Source of the DNA: Flavobacterium ranwuense
GTDB lineage: Bacteria; Bacteroidota; Bacteroidia; Flavobacteriales; Flavobacteriaceae
Direction: 5' to 3'
DNA length: 64,000 nucleotides
NCBI RefSeq assembly: GCF_004349315.1
Contig: NZ_SMLH01000011.1
Span: 1-64,000, forward strand
Position numbers and translations under genes: made by a program. The notes beneath the pieces were generated by a model. That model saw nothing but the letters and a program-made list of their open reading frames with translations, made no database searches and was not told the origin of the DNA. Shown here one piece after another: positions 36,089 through 43,977 of this stretch. Positions within the stretch are counted from its first letter, which is position 1. The number at the start of each line of letters is the position of its first letter.

Positions 36089-38194
36089 TTAACTAATATA
36101 ATTCCAGATGTTTTTCTTTTTGGTCATTTCGATAAAAACAGCTCTCAAAGCAGCGTGCTCCGGTTTTTGCATGCTCGCATCTTCCTTAAGTAATTTTAAA
36201 GCATAATTTCTGGCTAATGCCAAAGTATCTCTGTCTCGAACCAAATCGGCAATTTGAAGATTTAAAACTCCGCTTTGTTGCGTTCCCATTAAATCTCCCG
36301 GACCACGAAGCTTCAAATCGACTTCAGCAATTTCGAAACCATCGTTCGTTTGGACCATGGTTTCCATTCGGGTTTTACTGTCGGAACTCAATTTATGGCT
36401 CGTCATCAGGATGCAATAACTTTGCTCTGCACCACGACCCACGCGACCGCGAAGCTGATGCAGTTGCGATAATCCAAAACGTTCCGCACTTTCGATAATC
36501 ATCACACTGGCGTTCGGAACATTGACACCAACTTCAATTACCGTTGTGGCGACCATAATATTGGTTTTCCCTTCCGAAAAGCGTTTCATTTCAGCATCTT
36601 TATCCGCCGGTTTCATCTTTCCGTGAAGTATGGAAATCGAATAATGTGGCAACGGAAAATCTCTGGAAATACTTTCGTAACCATCCATTAAATCCTTGAA
36701 ATCCATTTTTTCGGATTCCTGAATTAACGGATACACAATATAGATTTGTCTTCCTAAAGCGATTTCATCCCGAAGGAATTTCCAAACCTTTAATCTGTTG
36801 CTGTCAAAACGATGAACAGTCTGAATCGGTTTTCGTCCCGGAGGCAGTTCATCAATCACCGAAATATCTAAATCCCCGTACAAACTCATCGCCAAAGTTC
36901 GGGGAATAGGCGTGGCGGTCATTACCAAAACGTGTGGCGGAATCACATTTTTTTTCCACAATTTAGAGCGTTGTTCAACACCAAAACGGTGTTGCTCATC
37001 AATTACTGCCAGTCCTAAATTTTTAAATTTTACTTTGTCTTCCAGTAAAGCATGTGTTCCGATGAGAATGTGTAACGTACCGTTTTCCAGTTCTTCATGG
37101 ATAATTCTGCGTTGCGCTATTTTGGTGGAACCCGTTAAGATTCTGATGTTGATATTTGATGTTTGTGCTAATTCGGATAAACCAATAAAATGCTGATTCG
37201 CCAAGATTTCCGTAGGCGCCATCAAGCAGGCTTGAAAACCATTATCAAGCGCCAAAAGCATGCTCATAAAAGCCACAATTGTTTTTCCGGAACCTACATC
37301 GCCTTGCAGCAATCGGTTCATTTGGGCGTTGCTGCCCATGTCAGTTCGGATTTCCTTGATGACTCTTTTTTGGGCATTGGTCAATTGAAAAGGCAAATGA
37401 TTCTGATAAAAATCATTGAAATATTCGCCTACGGTTGCAAACGGATGTCCTTTTATTTTATGTTTCCGAATCAGGTTCTTCGTGATTAATTGCAACTGAA
37501 TAAAGAACAATTCTTCAAAGATTAATCGGAATTTGGCTTTCGCCAAAACATCAGTACTTTTTGGGAAATGAATGTTGAATAAAGCCGCTTTTCTAGGAAT
37601 CAGTTCGAGTTCGTTGATTAAATAATCTGGTAAAGTTTCCGTGAACAACGCTTGTGTTTCCAGAAACAATTGCTGCATCAGTTTATTAATCACCCGATTC
37701 GAAATCCCGCGATTGGTCAAGGTTTCTGTCGAAGGATACACGGGTTGCATAGCCGAACGCAGACTTTGTTCATGTTCGCTCATCAATTCAATTTCCGGAT
37801 GTGCCATATTGAACGCATTCCCGAAAGAGGTGCATTTTCCGAAAATCACACATATTTCATTGAGCTTTAAACTTTCCCGAATCCATTTGTGGCCTTGAAA
37901 CCAAACGAGTTCCATTTGGCCCGTATCATCCACAAAAGTAGCGACCAATCGTTTTTGGTTTCTGCCAAATTCAACGGTTTTGATATTGATGATTTTACCG
38001 ATAATCTGAACCTCGGCACTATTGTTTTGTAGTTCGTTAATCTTGTAATAGCGCGTTCTGTCAATGTATCTGTTTGGAAAAAAATTAACCAAATCTACAT
38101 ACTTATAAATTCCCAATTCCTTACGAAGCAATTCGCCCCGATTGGGACCAACGCCTTTCAAGTATTCGATAGGAGTGAGTAAGAGGTTTTGCAT
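36089..38194 (-). CDS. recG: ATP-dependent DNA helicase RecG
   Basis: This 701-residue branch-migration helicase remodels stalled forks and Holliday junctions. The N-terminal wedge/OB domain (about 10-180) precedes a DEAD/DEAH-type helicase core with Walker A LLQGDVGSGKTIVA, the DEQH box (VIDEQHRFGVEQR), TATPIPRTLA and the C-terminal motif VI HQLRGRVGRG. The length is typical. It is transcribed away from the DUF262/HNH gene and stands alone. A diverged copy of its last codons lies about 267 bp beyond its stop. Confidence 0.96.
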   Translation of the reverse strand: MQNLLLTPIEYLKGVGPNRGELLRKELGIYKYVDLVNFFPNRYIDRTRYYKINELQNNSAEVQIIGKIINIKTVEFGRNQKRLVATFVDDTGQMELVWFQGHKWIRESLKLNEICVIFGKCTSFGNAFNMAHPEIELMSEHEQSLRSAMQPVYPSTETLTNRGISNRVINKLMQQLFLETQALFTETLPDYLINELELIPRKAALFNIHFPKSTDVLAKAKFRLIFEELFFIQLQLITKNLIRKHKIKGHPFATVGEYFNDFYQNHLPFQLTNAQKRVIKEIRTDMGSNAQMNRLLQGDVGSGKTIVAFMSMLLALDNGFQACLMAPTEILANQHFIGLSELAQTSNINIRILTGSTKIAQRRIIHEELENGTLHILIGTHALLEDKVKFKNLGLAVIDEQHRFGVEQRSKLWKKNVIPPHVLVMTATPIPRTLAMSLYGDLDISVIDELPPGRKPIQTVHRFDSNRLKVWKFLRDEIALGRQIYIVYPLIQESEKMDFKDLMDGYESISRDFPLPHYSISILHGKMKPADKDAEMKRFSEGKTNIMVATTVIEVGVNVPNASVMIIESAERFGLSQLHQLRGRVGRGAEQSYCILMTSHKLSSDSKTRMETMVQTNDGFEIAEVDLKLRGPGDLMGTQQSGVLNLQIADLVRDRDTLALARNYALKLLKEDASMQKPEHAALRAVFIEMTKKKNIWNYIS

Positions 38195-38202
38195 TTAGAT
38201 TT

Positions 38203-38266
38203 TTTGGACACGGATAAAACGGATTTGCAAAAGCAAAAACGCAGATTAAAACGGATTTTTAATTTG
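38203..38266 (+). repeat. Degenerate ACGGATTAAAACGGATT word repeat
   Basis: The tract reads ACACGGATAAAACGGATTTG, a short AAAGCAAAAACGCAG stretch, then ATTAAAACGGATTTTTAATT. It is not coding. Similar words, in the opposite orientation, fill the gap at 31330-31385. Confidence 0.5.
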
Positions 38267-38312
38267 ATGGAGCGAAGATAGTTTTTTGTTTGGAAATTTG
38301 GAAATGGGAATG

Positions 38313-38345
38313 TTTGGAAATCAAGTAGGAAAATTTGTATATTTG
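38313..38345 (+). promoter_or_regulatory. Possible promoter upstream of the DUF262/HNH gene
   Basis: TTTG (38313-38316), 21 bases, TATATTTG (38338-38345) fit the consensus. The gene starts 198 bases further on, so either the leader is long or a nearer promoter exists. The remainder of the 349-bp gap is AT-rich and shows no other feature. Confidence 0.45.
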
Positions 38346-38543
38346 AGAAAATAAATTACTTTATTTAACATTTATTCTACCAGATATATTCTTTATAAGG
38401 ATAGAATTACTAATGAAATGCTTAAATAAGTTGAAAGTATATTTGGAAACTAGAGTAATAATTTAAGCATTTATATGCAGCAATTTTTGATTATAAAAAC
38501 CAAACATCCTAAAGTAAGTTAGATAAAATTTAAAAAATTAAAC

Positions 38544-40088
38544 ATGGCAAAAGTATCCTTAGACGCACTACTTCCTCGAGAAGATTTTGATATTGAAGAA
38601 AGTCAAAATTCAGCAAAAAAGAAAGAATCTTTCTCAATTTCAGATTTAAGAGAAGACGATTTTTTCTATTTAACGCTTCGTAAGCCTGATTTTCAAAGAG
38701 AAACTAGTGAATGGACTCCTTCTAAAATTGTTGAATTAATCAAAAGTTTTTTAAATGGAGAACTAATTCCAGCAGTTATTTTATGGAGAAGTAAAGGTGG
38801 ATATAATTTTGTTATTGATGGCTCCCATAGGGTAAGTTCTTTAGTTTCATGGATAAATGATGATTATGGAGATGGGACAATTTCGAAGCAAAGTTTTAAT
38901 GGTACGATTCCAGAAGAACAAATTATAATTGGCGAACAAACGCGAAAAATGATTGAAAAAGAGATTGGTAAATATAAGGATTATCAATTAGCATTAAAAT
39001 TTCCGGAAAGAGTTACAGGAGATATTCAGAAAAAGGCAAAAAATTTAGGGTCAATCGCGGTCCAACTTCAATGGGTTGAAGGAGACGCTGAAGTTGCTGA
39101 AGCTTCATTTTTTAAAATTAATCAACAAGCTGCTAAAATTGACCCCACGGAATTAAAACTTATTAAATCTAGAAAAAAGCCAAGTGGAATTGCTTCAAGA
39201 GCTATTATAAAAGGAGGTAAAGGGCATCAATATTGGGCCAAATTTGAAAAGGATAAAGTTGAACAAATTGAGAAATTAGCTGAAGAAATTAATAAATCTT
39301 TTTTTCTTCCAAAACTTCAAAATCCAGTAAAAACATTGGATTTACCAATTGGAGGAAAAGGCTATTCAAGCCAAAGTCCTCTTCTAATTTTTGAATATGT
39401 AAATATGGTTAATCGAGTGATTGATACTGATGAAATTGATGATGATGCATTAGGAGATAAAACAATTGACTTTCTAAAAAAAAGTAAGAAAATATCAAAT
39501 CTTATAAACAGCACCCATCCTTCTTCCTTGGGTTTACATCCTGCAGTGTATTTTTACTCAAAAGGCGGGAGACATAAAACAGCATCTTTCTTCGCAGTAA
39601 CAGAATTTTTAATGGAACTGGAAAGAACTAAGAGATTTAAAGAATTTACTAAAATAAGAGCAGATTTTGAGGATTTATTAATTGATTACGACTTTGTTGT
39701 TCAACAAATTCTTAGGCATTATCGTAGTTCATCAAAAGCGATTCCACATATAAAAAACTTTTTTCTGGACTTAATGAATGAGCTTAAAATTAGTGAAAAA
39801 ACTATTGCAATTCAAAATGTATTAAAATCTTCAAATTATAATTTTATCAAAGGAACTGATTTTGACGATAGTTTAATTACAACGAAGGATTTTTCAGACG
39901 AAACAAAGTCTGCTGCATTTATTACAGAAGCTCTTTCAAATTCATTAAAGTGTAAAATTTGTAATGCTAGAATGCATACTAATTCTATTTCAATTGACCA
40001 TATTCAAAGAAAAGAAGAAGGTGGTATTGGGAATTTTGAAAACGCTCAACTTGCTCATCCTTATTGTAACAGTGCTATTAAAAATTAA
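38544..40088 (+). CDS. DUF262-like / HNH endonuclease, candidate anti-phage nuclease
   Basis: This 514-residue single-gene nuclease candidate has an N-terminal DUF262 (ParB/sulfiredoxin-fold) domain at about 35-135. KPDFQRETSEW, then IKSFLNGELIPAVIL, then VIDGSHRVSS with D92, G93, H95 and R96 follow the family pattern PxFQR...DGQQR. A helical middle follows. The C-terminus is a classical zinc-type HNH domain: C470 and C473 (CKIC), D485-H486, H505 and C508 (HPYCN). The same domain pair occurs in GmrSD and SspE type IV restriction systems, but those end in DUF1524, so this is a relative, not a member. Flanking genes are housekeeping (recG) or unrelated (DUF1697), with no modification enzyme. 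The substrate is inferred, not shown. Confidence 0.75.
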   Translation: MAKVSLDALLPREDFDIEESQNSAKKKESFSISDLREDDFFYLTLRKPDFQRETSEWTPSKIVELIKSFLNGELIPAVILWRSKGGYNFVIDGSHRVSSLVSWINDDYGDGTISKQSFNGTIPEEQIIIGEQTRKMIEKEIGKYKDYQLALKFPERVTGDIQKKAKNLGSIAVQLQWVEGDAEVAEASFFKINQQAAKIDPTELKLIKSRKKPSGIASRAIIKGGKGHQYWAKFEKDKVEQIEKLAEEINKSFFLPKLQNPVKTLDLPIGGKGYSSQSPLLIFEYVNMVNRVIDTDEIDDDALGDKTIDFLKKSKKISNLINSTHPSSLGLHPAVYFYSKGGRHKTASFFAVTEFLMELERTKRFKEFTKIRADFEDLLIDYDFVVQQILRHYRSSSKAIPHIKNFFLDLMNELKISEKTIAIQNVLKSSNYNFIKGTDFDDSLITTKDFSDETKSAAFITEALSNSLKCKICNARMHTNSISIDHIQRKEEGGIGNFENAQLAHPYCNSAIKN

Positions 40089-40112
40089 AAAAATTAAGCA
40101 GTCTAAACACCT

Positions 40113-40120
40113 TATCTTCG
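40113..40120 (+). promoter_or_regulatory. -7 promoter motif for the DUF1697 gene
   Basis: TATCTTCG matches the TAnnTTCG variant, 22 bases before the ATG. Confidence 0.4.
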
Positions 40121-40142
40121 CAAAAATAAAAAAGCTTAAAAA

Positions 40143-40688
40143 ATGATAACTCATCTCGCATTGCTTCGTGGCATCAATGTTTCCGGTCACAGTATGATAA
40201 AAATGGAGGCACTCAAAACAACTTTGGAAGCCATTGGTTTTCAAAATGTGCAAACCTACATTCAATCCGGGAATGTTTTTGTTGATACAGAGGAAGAAAG
40301 CCCTGCGAAAGTTGGTTTTCTAATCAAACAGGAAATTTTCAAGGTTTTTGGTCATGAAGTGCCTATTGTGGTTATTGCCAAAGAAGACCTGGAAGCGTGT
40401 TTCAAGAACAATCCTTTTTTGAAGGAAAAAGATATTGATACTAAGAAGTTATATGTTGCGTTTATTTCGACCACATTGCAAAGTACCAGCATGAATGATT
40501 TGAGAATTAGTCAGTTCAAGCCGGATGAAGCCAGTATTGATGGCAGCAGAATTTTTATTAAATACGCTGTTGGAGCAGGAAAAACACGATTTGACCAAAA
40601 ATACATCGAGAAAAAACTGAATGTTACCGCAACAATCCGCAATTGGAATACGGTGACACAATTGCTGAATCTCTACGAGGAAAGATAA
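40143..40688 (+). CDS. DUF1697 family protein
   Basis: This 181-residue protein belongs to a conserved family of unknown role (DUF1697). Its opening HLALLRGINVSGHSMIKM and the following YIQSGNVFVDT are the typical start of the family, which folds as an alpha/beta protein. No signal peptide or membrane segment is seen, so it is cytoplasmic. It has its own -7 motif and terminator and no clear link to its neighbours. Confidence 0.88.
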   Translation: MITHLALLRGINVSGHSMIKMEALKTTLEAIGFQNVQTYIQSGNVFVDTEEESPAKVGFLIKQEIFKVFGHEVPIVVIAKEDLEACFKNNPFLKEKDIDTKKLYVAFISTTLQSTSMNDLRISQFKPDEASIDGSRIFIKYAVGAGKTRFDQKYIEKKLNVTATIRNWNTVTQLLNLYEER

Positions 40689-40715
40689 GATAATAAAGAC
40701 TTTAAGTCTGTTTTA

Positions 40716-40780
40716 ACCGCTAATTCGCTTATTTTAAATGCTATAATTCATTTAAAATTAGTGAATTAGCGGTATTTTTT
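40716..40780 (+). terminator. Long hairpin terminator after the DUF1697 gene
   Basis: ACCGCTAATTC and its inward extension to ATTTTAAATG (40716-40740) pair, with a few mismatches, with CATTTAAAAT...GAATTAGCGGT (40749-40773). T7 follows. It is unusually long for a terminator. Confidence 0.75.
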
Positions 40781-40907
40781 TAGAGCCAAAACAAAGATGT
40801 TTCAGAATACTATTTTTAACTTTTTTCACTTTAGAAAAAAATAATTATAATTTGACGCAACCTTTTGTATGATGTATCATCTACATACTATCTGAAAAAA
40901 GTGATAT

Positions 40908-41333
40908 CTGAAAAATCTTGTTATTCTTGTTGCTTTTCTTTCTGTTTTTAGTTCTTGTTCAAAGGATGATGCTGTAACAATGGATAGCACTGGTTATTAT
41001 GGAAAATGGACTTTGGTCTCGATGTCGGGTTCTATTCCTAATTCTGAAACTACGGGCGCAGCAATGGAATGGCAAGAATTTTATATATTCAACACTAACG
41101 GAACATTTACAAAATCCAGAGAAAGAAATTCGGTTAAAACTTCCATTTCGGGAACCTACACAACAGCAACTCAATCAGACGGAATATTTTTTGAGTTAAC
41201 ATATACCAATGACAACGAAATTATAGGAAGTTGTTATGGAAATCAAAAAGAACAATTGTATTTAACTGCCAATAATTCCTTGTCCAGCACTTGGAGTTAT
41301 TGCGATGGTCCCGGATTAGTATATAAAAAGTAA
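40908..41333 (+). CDS. Small lipoprotein with no ATG start (possible CTG start or lost start)
   Basis: An in-frame ATG at 40980 gives a 117-residue protein without an export signal. The frame continues upstream for 24 codons and reads KNLVILVAFLSVFSSCSKDD, a clear lipoprotein signal with lipobox FSSC. The codon before KNL is CTG (40908-40910), and a TGA stands two codons further up. So the signal peptide can only be used from CTG, or the ATG has mutated. Just upstream TATCTGAAAAA occurs twice, suggesting a small duplication. The mature part (YYGKWTLVSMSGSIPN, then GTFTKSRERN) resembles lipocalin-like lipoproteins of Flavobacteriia. I do not know its function. Confidence 0.6.
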   Translation: MKNLVILVAFLSVFSSCSKDDAVTMDSTGYYGKWTLVSMSGSIPNSETTGAAMEWQEFYIFNTNGTFTKSRERNSVKTSISGTYTTATQSDGIFFELTYTNDNEIIGSCYGNQKEQLYLTANNSLSSTWSYCDGPGLVYKK

Positions 41334-41410
41334 ATTATAAGTGCTTATTAAAAAACATTTTTCATAAAATTTAGTTTTGGTTAATTTTAGAATGATGAAG
41401 CACTTTTGCT

Positions 41411-41455
41411 AAAGAGTACTCAGAAGTTGAAAAACTTTTGGTGCTCTTTTTCTAT
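41411..41455 (+). terminator. Terminator after the small lipoprotein gene
   Basis: AAAGAGTACTCAGAAGTT (41411-41428) pairs, with several G-T pairs and mismatches, with AACTTTTGGTGCTCTTT (41433-41449), followed by T residues. Confidence 0.6.
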
Positions 41456-41584
41456 TTATAGACTGAAAATAAATGTTCCACTAATAAAAAGTTGGAGGAT
41501 AAGCACAAAAAAAATTATATTTACTTACTGATTAATACAACTGTAACCTCACGTTGAGGATGTAAATCTCTAATATCAAGTTCT

Positions 41585-43069
41585 ATGAATTTAAAACTTT
41601 CTTTTGTTTTTACTGTGTTTTTTGTTTGTGTTTCAATGGCACAAAACGGAAATCCAAACGATTATTTGTCGGCTCAATTTCATAAAGAACGCAGAGAAGC
41701 CTTACGTGCTAAAATGCCTGAGAATAGTGTGGCGGTGTTTTTTGGAAATCCCATTCGGAACCGAGCCAATGATGTGGATTTTATCTATCATCAAGATCCG
41801 GATTTTTATTATTTAACAGGATACAAAGAACCCAATTGTGTTTTGGTTATTTTTTCGAATAATCAAACCAATAAAGACGGAAAATCATTCCATGAATTGC
41901 TGTATGTTCAGGAAAAAAATCCAAGAGCGGAACAGTGGACAGGTGTGCGTTTAGGAACGGAAGGCGCTAAAAAAGAGTTAGGTTTTGAAAATGCTTTGAA
42001 TGGAGCAGCGTTTTTAAATTCGGGGATTGATTATGTAAATTTTGATACTGTTTTCTTTAAGGAATTTGAAGAAGATACCCGAAATTCGAAAAATGAAAAA
42101 GCCGATTTATACAAATTAATTGGAGCCTTTAAATCCCAAATTGGTTATAACGAGAAAGTAAGTCCACAACCGGATTCAAATGTGCAAAACGAAATTAATG
42201 CTAAAAAAAGCTTCACTTCAAAAAAGGCCACAGTTAATACCAAATCGATTTTGACGTATATGGCGAGTTTGCGTGAGAAAAAATCCAAAGAAGAGTTGGT
42301 TTTGTTGACAAAAGCCGTTCGGATTTCGGCAATGGGACAACGTGAAATCATGAAAGCGATGCATCCCGGAATGTCTGAAACGGAAATACAGGGAATTCAC
42401 GAATTTGTCTATAAAAAGTACGGCAGCGAGTTTGAAGGTTATCCGTCAATCGTGGGCGCAGGGAACAACGGTTGTGTGTTGCATTATATTGAAAACAGCA
42501 AAATGAAAGTCGAAAATGATTTGGTTTTGATGGATTTAGGTGCAGAATATCATGGCTATACTGCTGATGTGACCCGAACCATTCCTGCTAACGGAAAATT
42601 CTCTACAGAGCAAAAGCTAATTTATGATTTAGTGTATGAAGCTCAAGAAGCGGGAATTGCTGCTGCAAAAGTGGGAAATAATTTTAATGCGCCTGATGCT
42701 GCGGCTCGTAAAATAATCAGTGCCGGTTTAGTGAAACTAGGAATTGTTAAAACGGAGCAAGAATCCAGAAAATATTTTCCGCACGGAACTTCGCATCACA
42801 TTGGGTTAGATGTTCACGATCCAGGTTTGTATAATGCTTTTGAAGCCGATATGGTTATTACAGTTGAACCCGGAATTTACATTCCTAACGGTAGTGATTG
42901 TGATAAAAAATGGTGGGGAATTGCGGTACGAATTGAAGATGATATTTTGATTACCACAAATGGGCCGGTAAATTTATCTGGGGAAGCACCAAGAAAATCA
43001 AATGAAATTGAAGCACTTATGAATGAAAAAAGTGTTTTGGATACTTTTTCTGTGCCAAGTTTAGATTAG
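41585..43069 (+). CDS. Exported Xaa-Pro aminopeptidase (M24B family)
   Basis: This 494-residue aminopeptidase P-like enzyme removes residues ahead of proline. It has a signal peptide (first about 19 residues, ending VSMAQ), an N-terminal non-catalytic domain (about 25-190) and the pita-bread catalytic fold. Metal-binding residues lie in LMDLGAEYHGYTADVTRT, in FPHGTSHHIGLDVHD, in TVEPGIYIP and in AVRIEDDILIT. The domain order and metal motifs are those of the family. The signal peptide makes it periplasmic, which suits peptide feeding in this phylum together with the M1 peptidase downstream. Confidence 0.92.
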   Translation: MNLKLSFVFTVFFVCVSMAQNGNPNDYLSAQFHKERREALRAKMPENSVAVFFGNPIRNRANDVDFIYHQDPDFYYLTGYKEPNCVLVIFSNNQTNKDGKSFHELLYVQEKNPRAEQWTGVRLGTEGAKKELGFENALNGAAFLNSGIDYVNFDTVFFKEFEEDTRNSKNEKADLYKLIGAFKSQIGYNEKVSPQPDSNVQNEINAKKSFTSKKATVNTKSILTYMASLREKKSKEELVLLTKAVRISAMGQREIMKAMHPGMSETEIQGIHEFVYKKYGSEFEGYPSIVGAGNNGCVLHYIENSKMKVENDLVLMDLGAEYHGYTADVTRTIPANGKFSTEQKLIYDLVYEAQEAGIAAAKVGNNFNAPDAAARKIISAGLVKLGIVKTEQESRKYFPHGTSHHIGLDVHDPGLYNAFEADMVITVEPGIYIPNGSDCDKKWWGIAVRIEDDILITTNGPVNLSGEAPRKSNEIEALMNEKSVLDTFSVPSLD

Positions 43070-43096
43070 TAATTTCGTTCAGATTCTATAAAAATG

Positions 43097-43131
43097 AAAC
43101 TCCGTTGTCTTATGACTTCGGAGTTTTTTAT
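43097..43131 (+). terminator. Terminator between aminopeptidase P and the Dph6-like gene
   Basis: AAACTCCG (43097-43104) and CGGAGTTT (43119-43126) pair around a 14-nt loop, with a T tract next. Confidence 0.7.
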
Positions 43132-43136
43132 TTAAA

Positions 43137-43874
43137 TTATTTTTGAACCAGATCACAATACCAAAATCCAAAATCAAATGCATCAGGAGCACTCGTATCG
43201 CAAGCGGTATCTGAGGAATCTTCTTTTTCTGGTTTTTCGTATTTTCGGTACACGATTTCTCCAATTTTAAAATCTATGGGTTTAGAAAAAATTGGACCGT
43301 CAAATGTGAAGGTGTGGAATTCACCGTTTTCGCCACAAACGTCTACATTTTCAGGTAAATCATTGATGAAATCTTGGTCGATAACGCGACCAACAAAGCT
43401 TTTATCCAAGAATCGTTCGTTTACACAAACAACAATCGTTTTAAAGCCTAAATCCATAAATTCTTGAATCAAGTCTTGAGTTGGGATTTTCCAAAGTGGG
43501 AAAACGCCTTCGAAATCTATTTCGGCTAATTTATCTTCACGGTATTTACGCAAATCTTCCAGAAAGATATCGCCAAAAATAGAATGGGTTACGCCTTGGT
43601 TTTTTAGTTTAGCCAATGTTTCACGCATCACATTTTCGTAGACTTCCATGGTGGGCATTTCAGGAATTTGCATAATTTCAAGCGGTAGTCCAATACTTTC
43701 GGCTTGTTGTTCCAATAATTCCACTCGTATACCATGCATCGAGACACGTTGATACTGTTGGTTTATACTGGTGAGTAAACAGGCAATTTCAATTTCTGGA
43801 TTTTGTAGGGTTTTATATAAGGCCAGCGCAGAATCTTTTCCACTGCTCCAATTAAATAAGGCTTTCTTTTTCAA
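43137..43874 (-). CDS. Dph6-like ATP-binding (diphthine--ammonia ligase family) protein
   Basis: This protein belongs to the adenine nucleotide alpha-hydrolase superfamily, with the P-loop FNWSSGKDSALAL right at the start. GVTHSIFGDIFLEDLRKYRE and CGENGEFHTFTFDGPIF are the conserved central and C-terminal motifs of the Dph6/TIGR00290 group. Bacteria lack diphthamide, so the true substrate here is unknown. I place the start at TTG 43874 (reading MKKKALFNWSSGKD, 245 residues). The longer frame from 44012 would overlap the divergent M1 gene, and its first 46 residues have no family counterpart. Confidence 0.78.
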   Translation of the reverse strand: MKKKALFNWSSGKDSALALYKTLQNPEIEIACLLTSINQQYQRVSMHGIRVELLEQQAESIGLPLEIMQIPEMPTMEVYENVMRETLAKLKNQGVTHSIFGDIFLEDLRKYREDKLAEIDFEGVFPLWKIPTQDLIQEFMDLGFKTIVVCVNERFLDKSFVGRVIDQDFINDLPENVDVCGENGEFHTFTFDGPIFSKPIDFKIGEIVYRKYEKPEKEDSSDTACDTSAPDAFDFGFWYCDLVQK

Positions 43875-43942
43875 TGTAATTTTCTTGTGATTTTCTGGAG
43901 GTAAACTTACAAAATTAGTCGGATTAGTTTGTGAAACCTTTG

Positions 43943-43950
43943 TAACTTTG
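43943..43950 (+). promoter_or_regulatory. -7 promoter motif for the M1 aminopeptidase gene
   Basis: TAACTTTG matches TAnnTTTG, 27 bases before the ATG at 43978. No -33 TTG is present at the right spacing. Confidence 0.5.
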
Positions 43951-43977
43951 GAAATCGCAGCATTAAATACCCAAATA

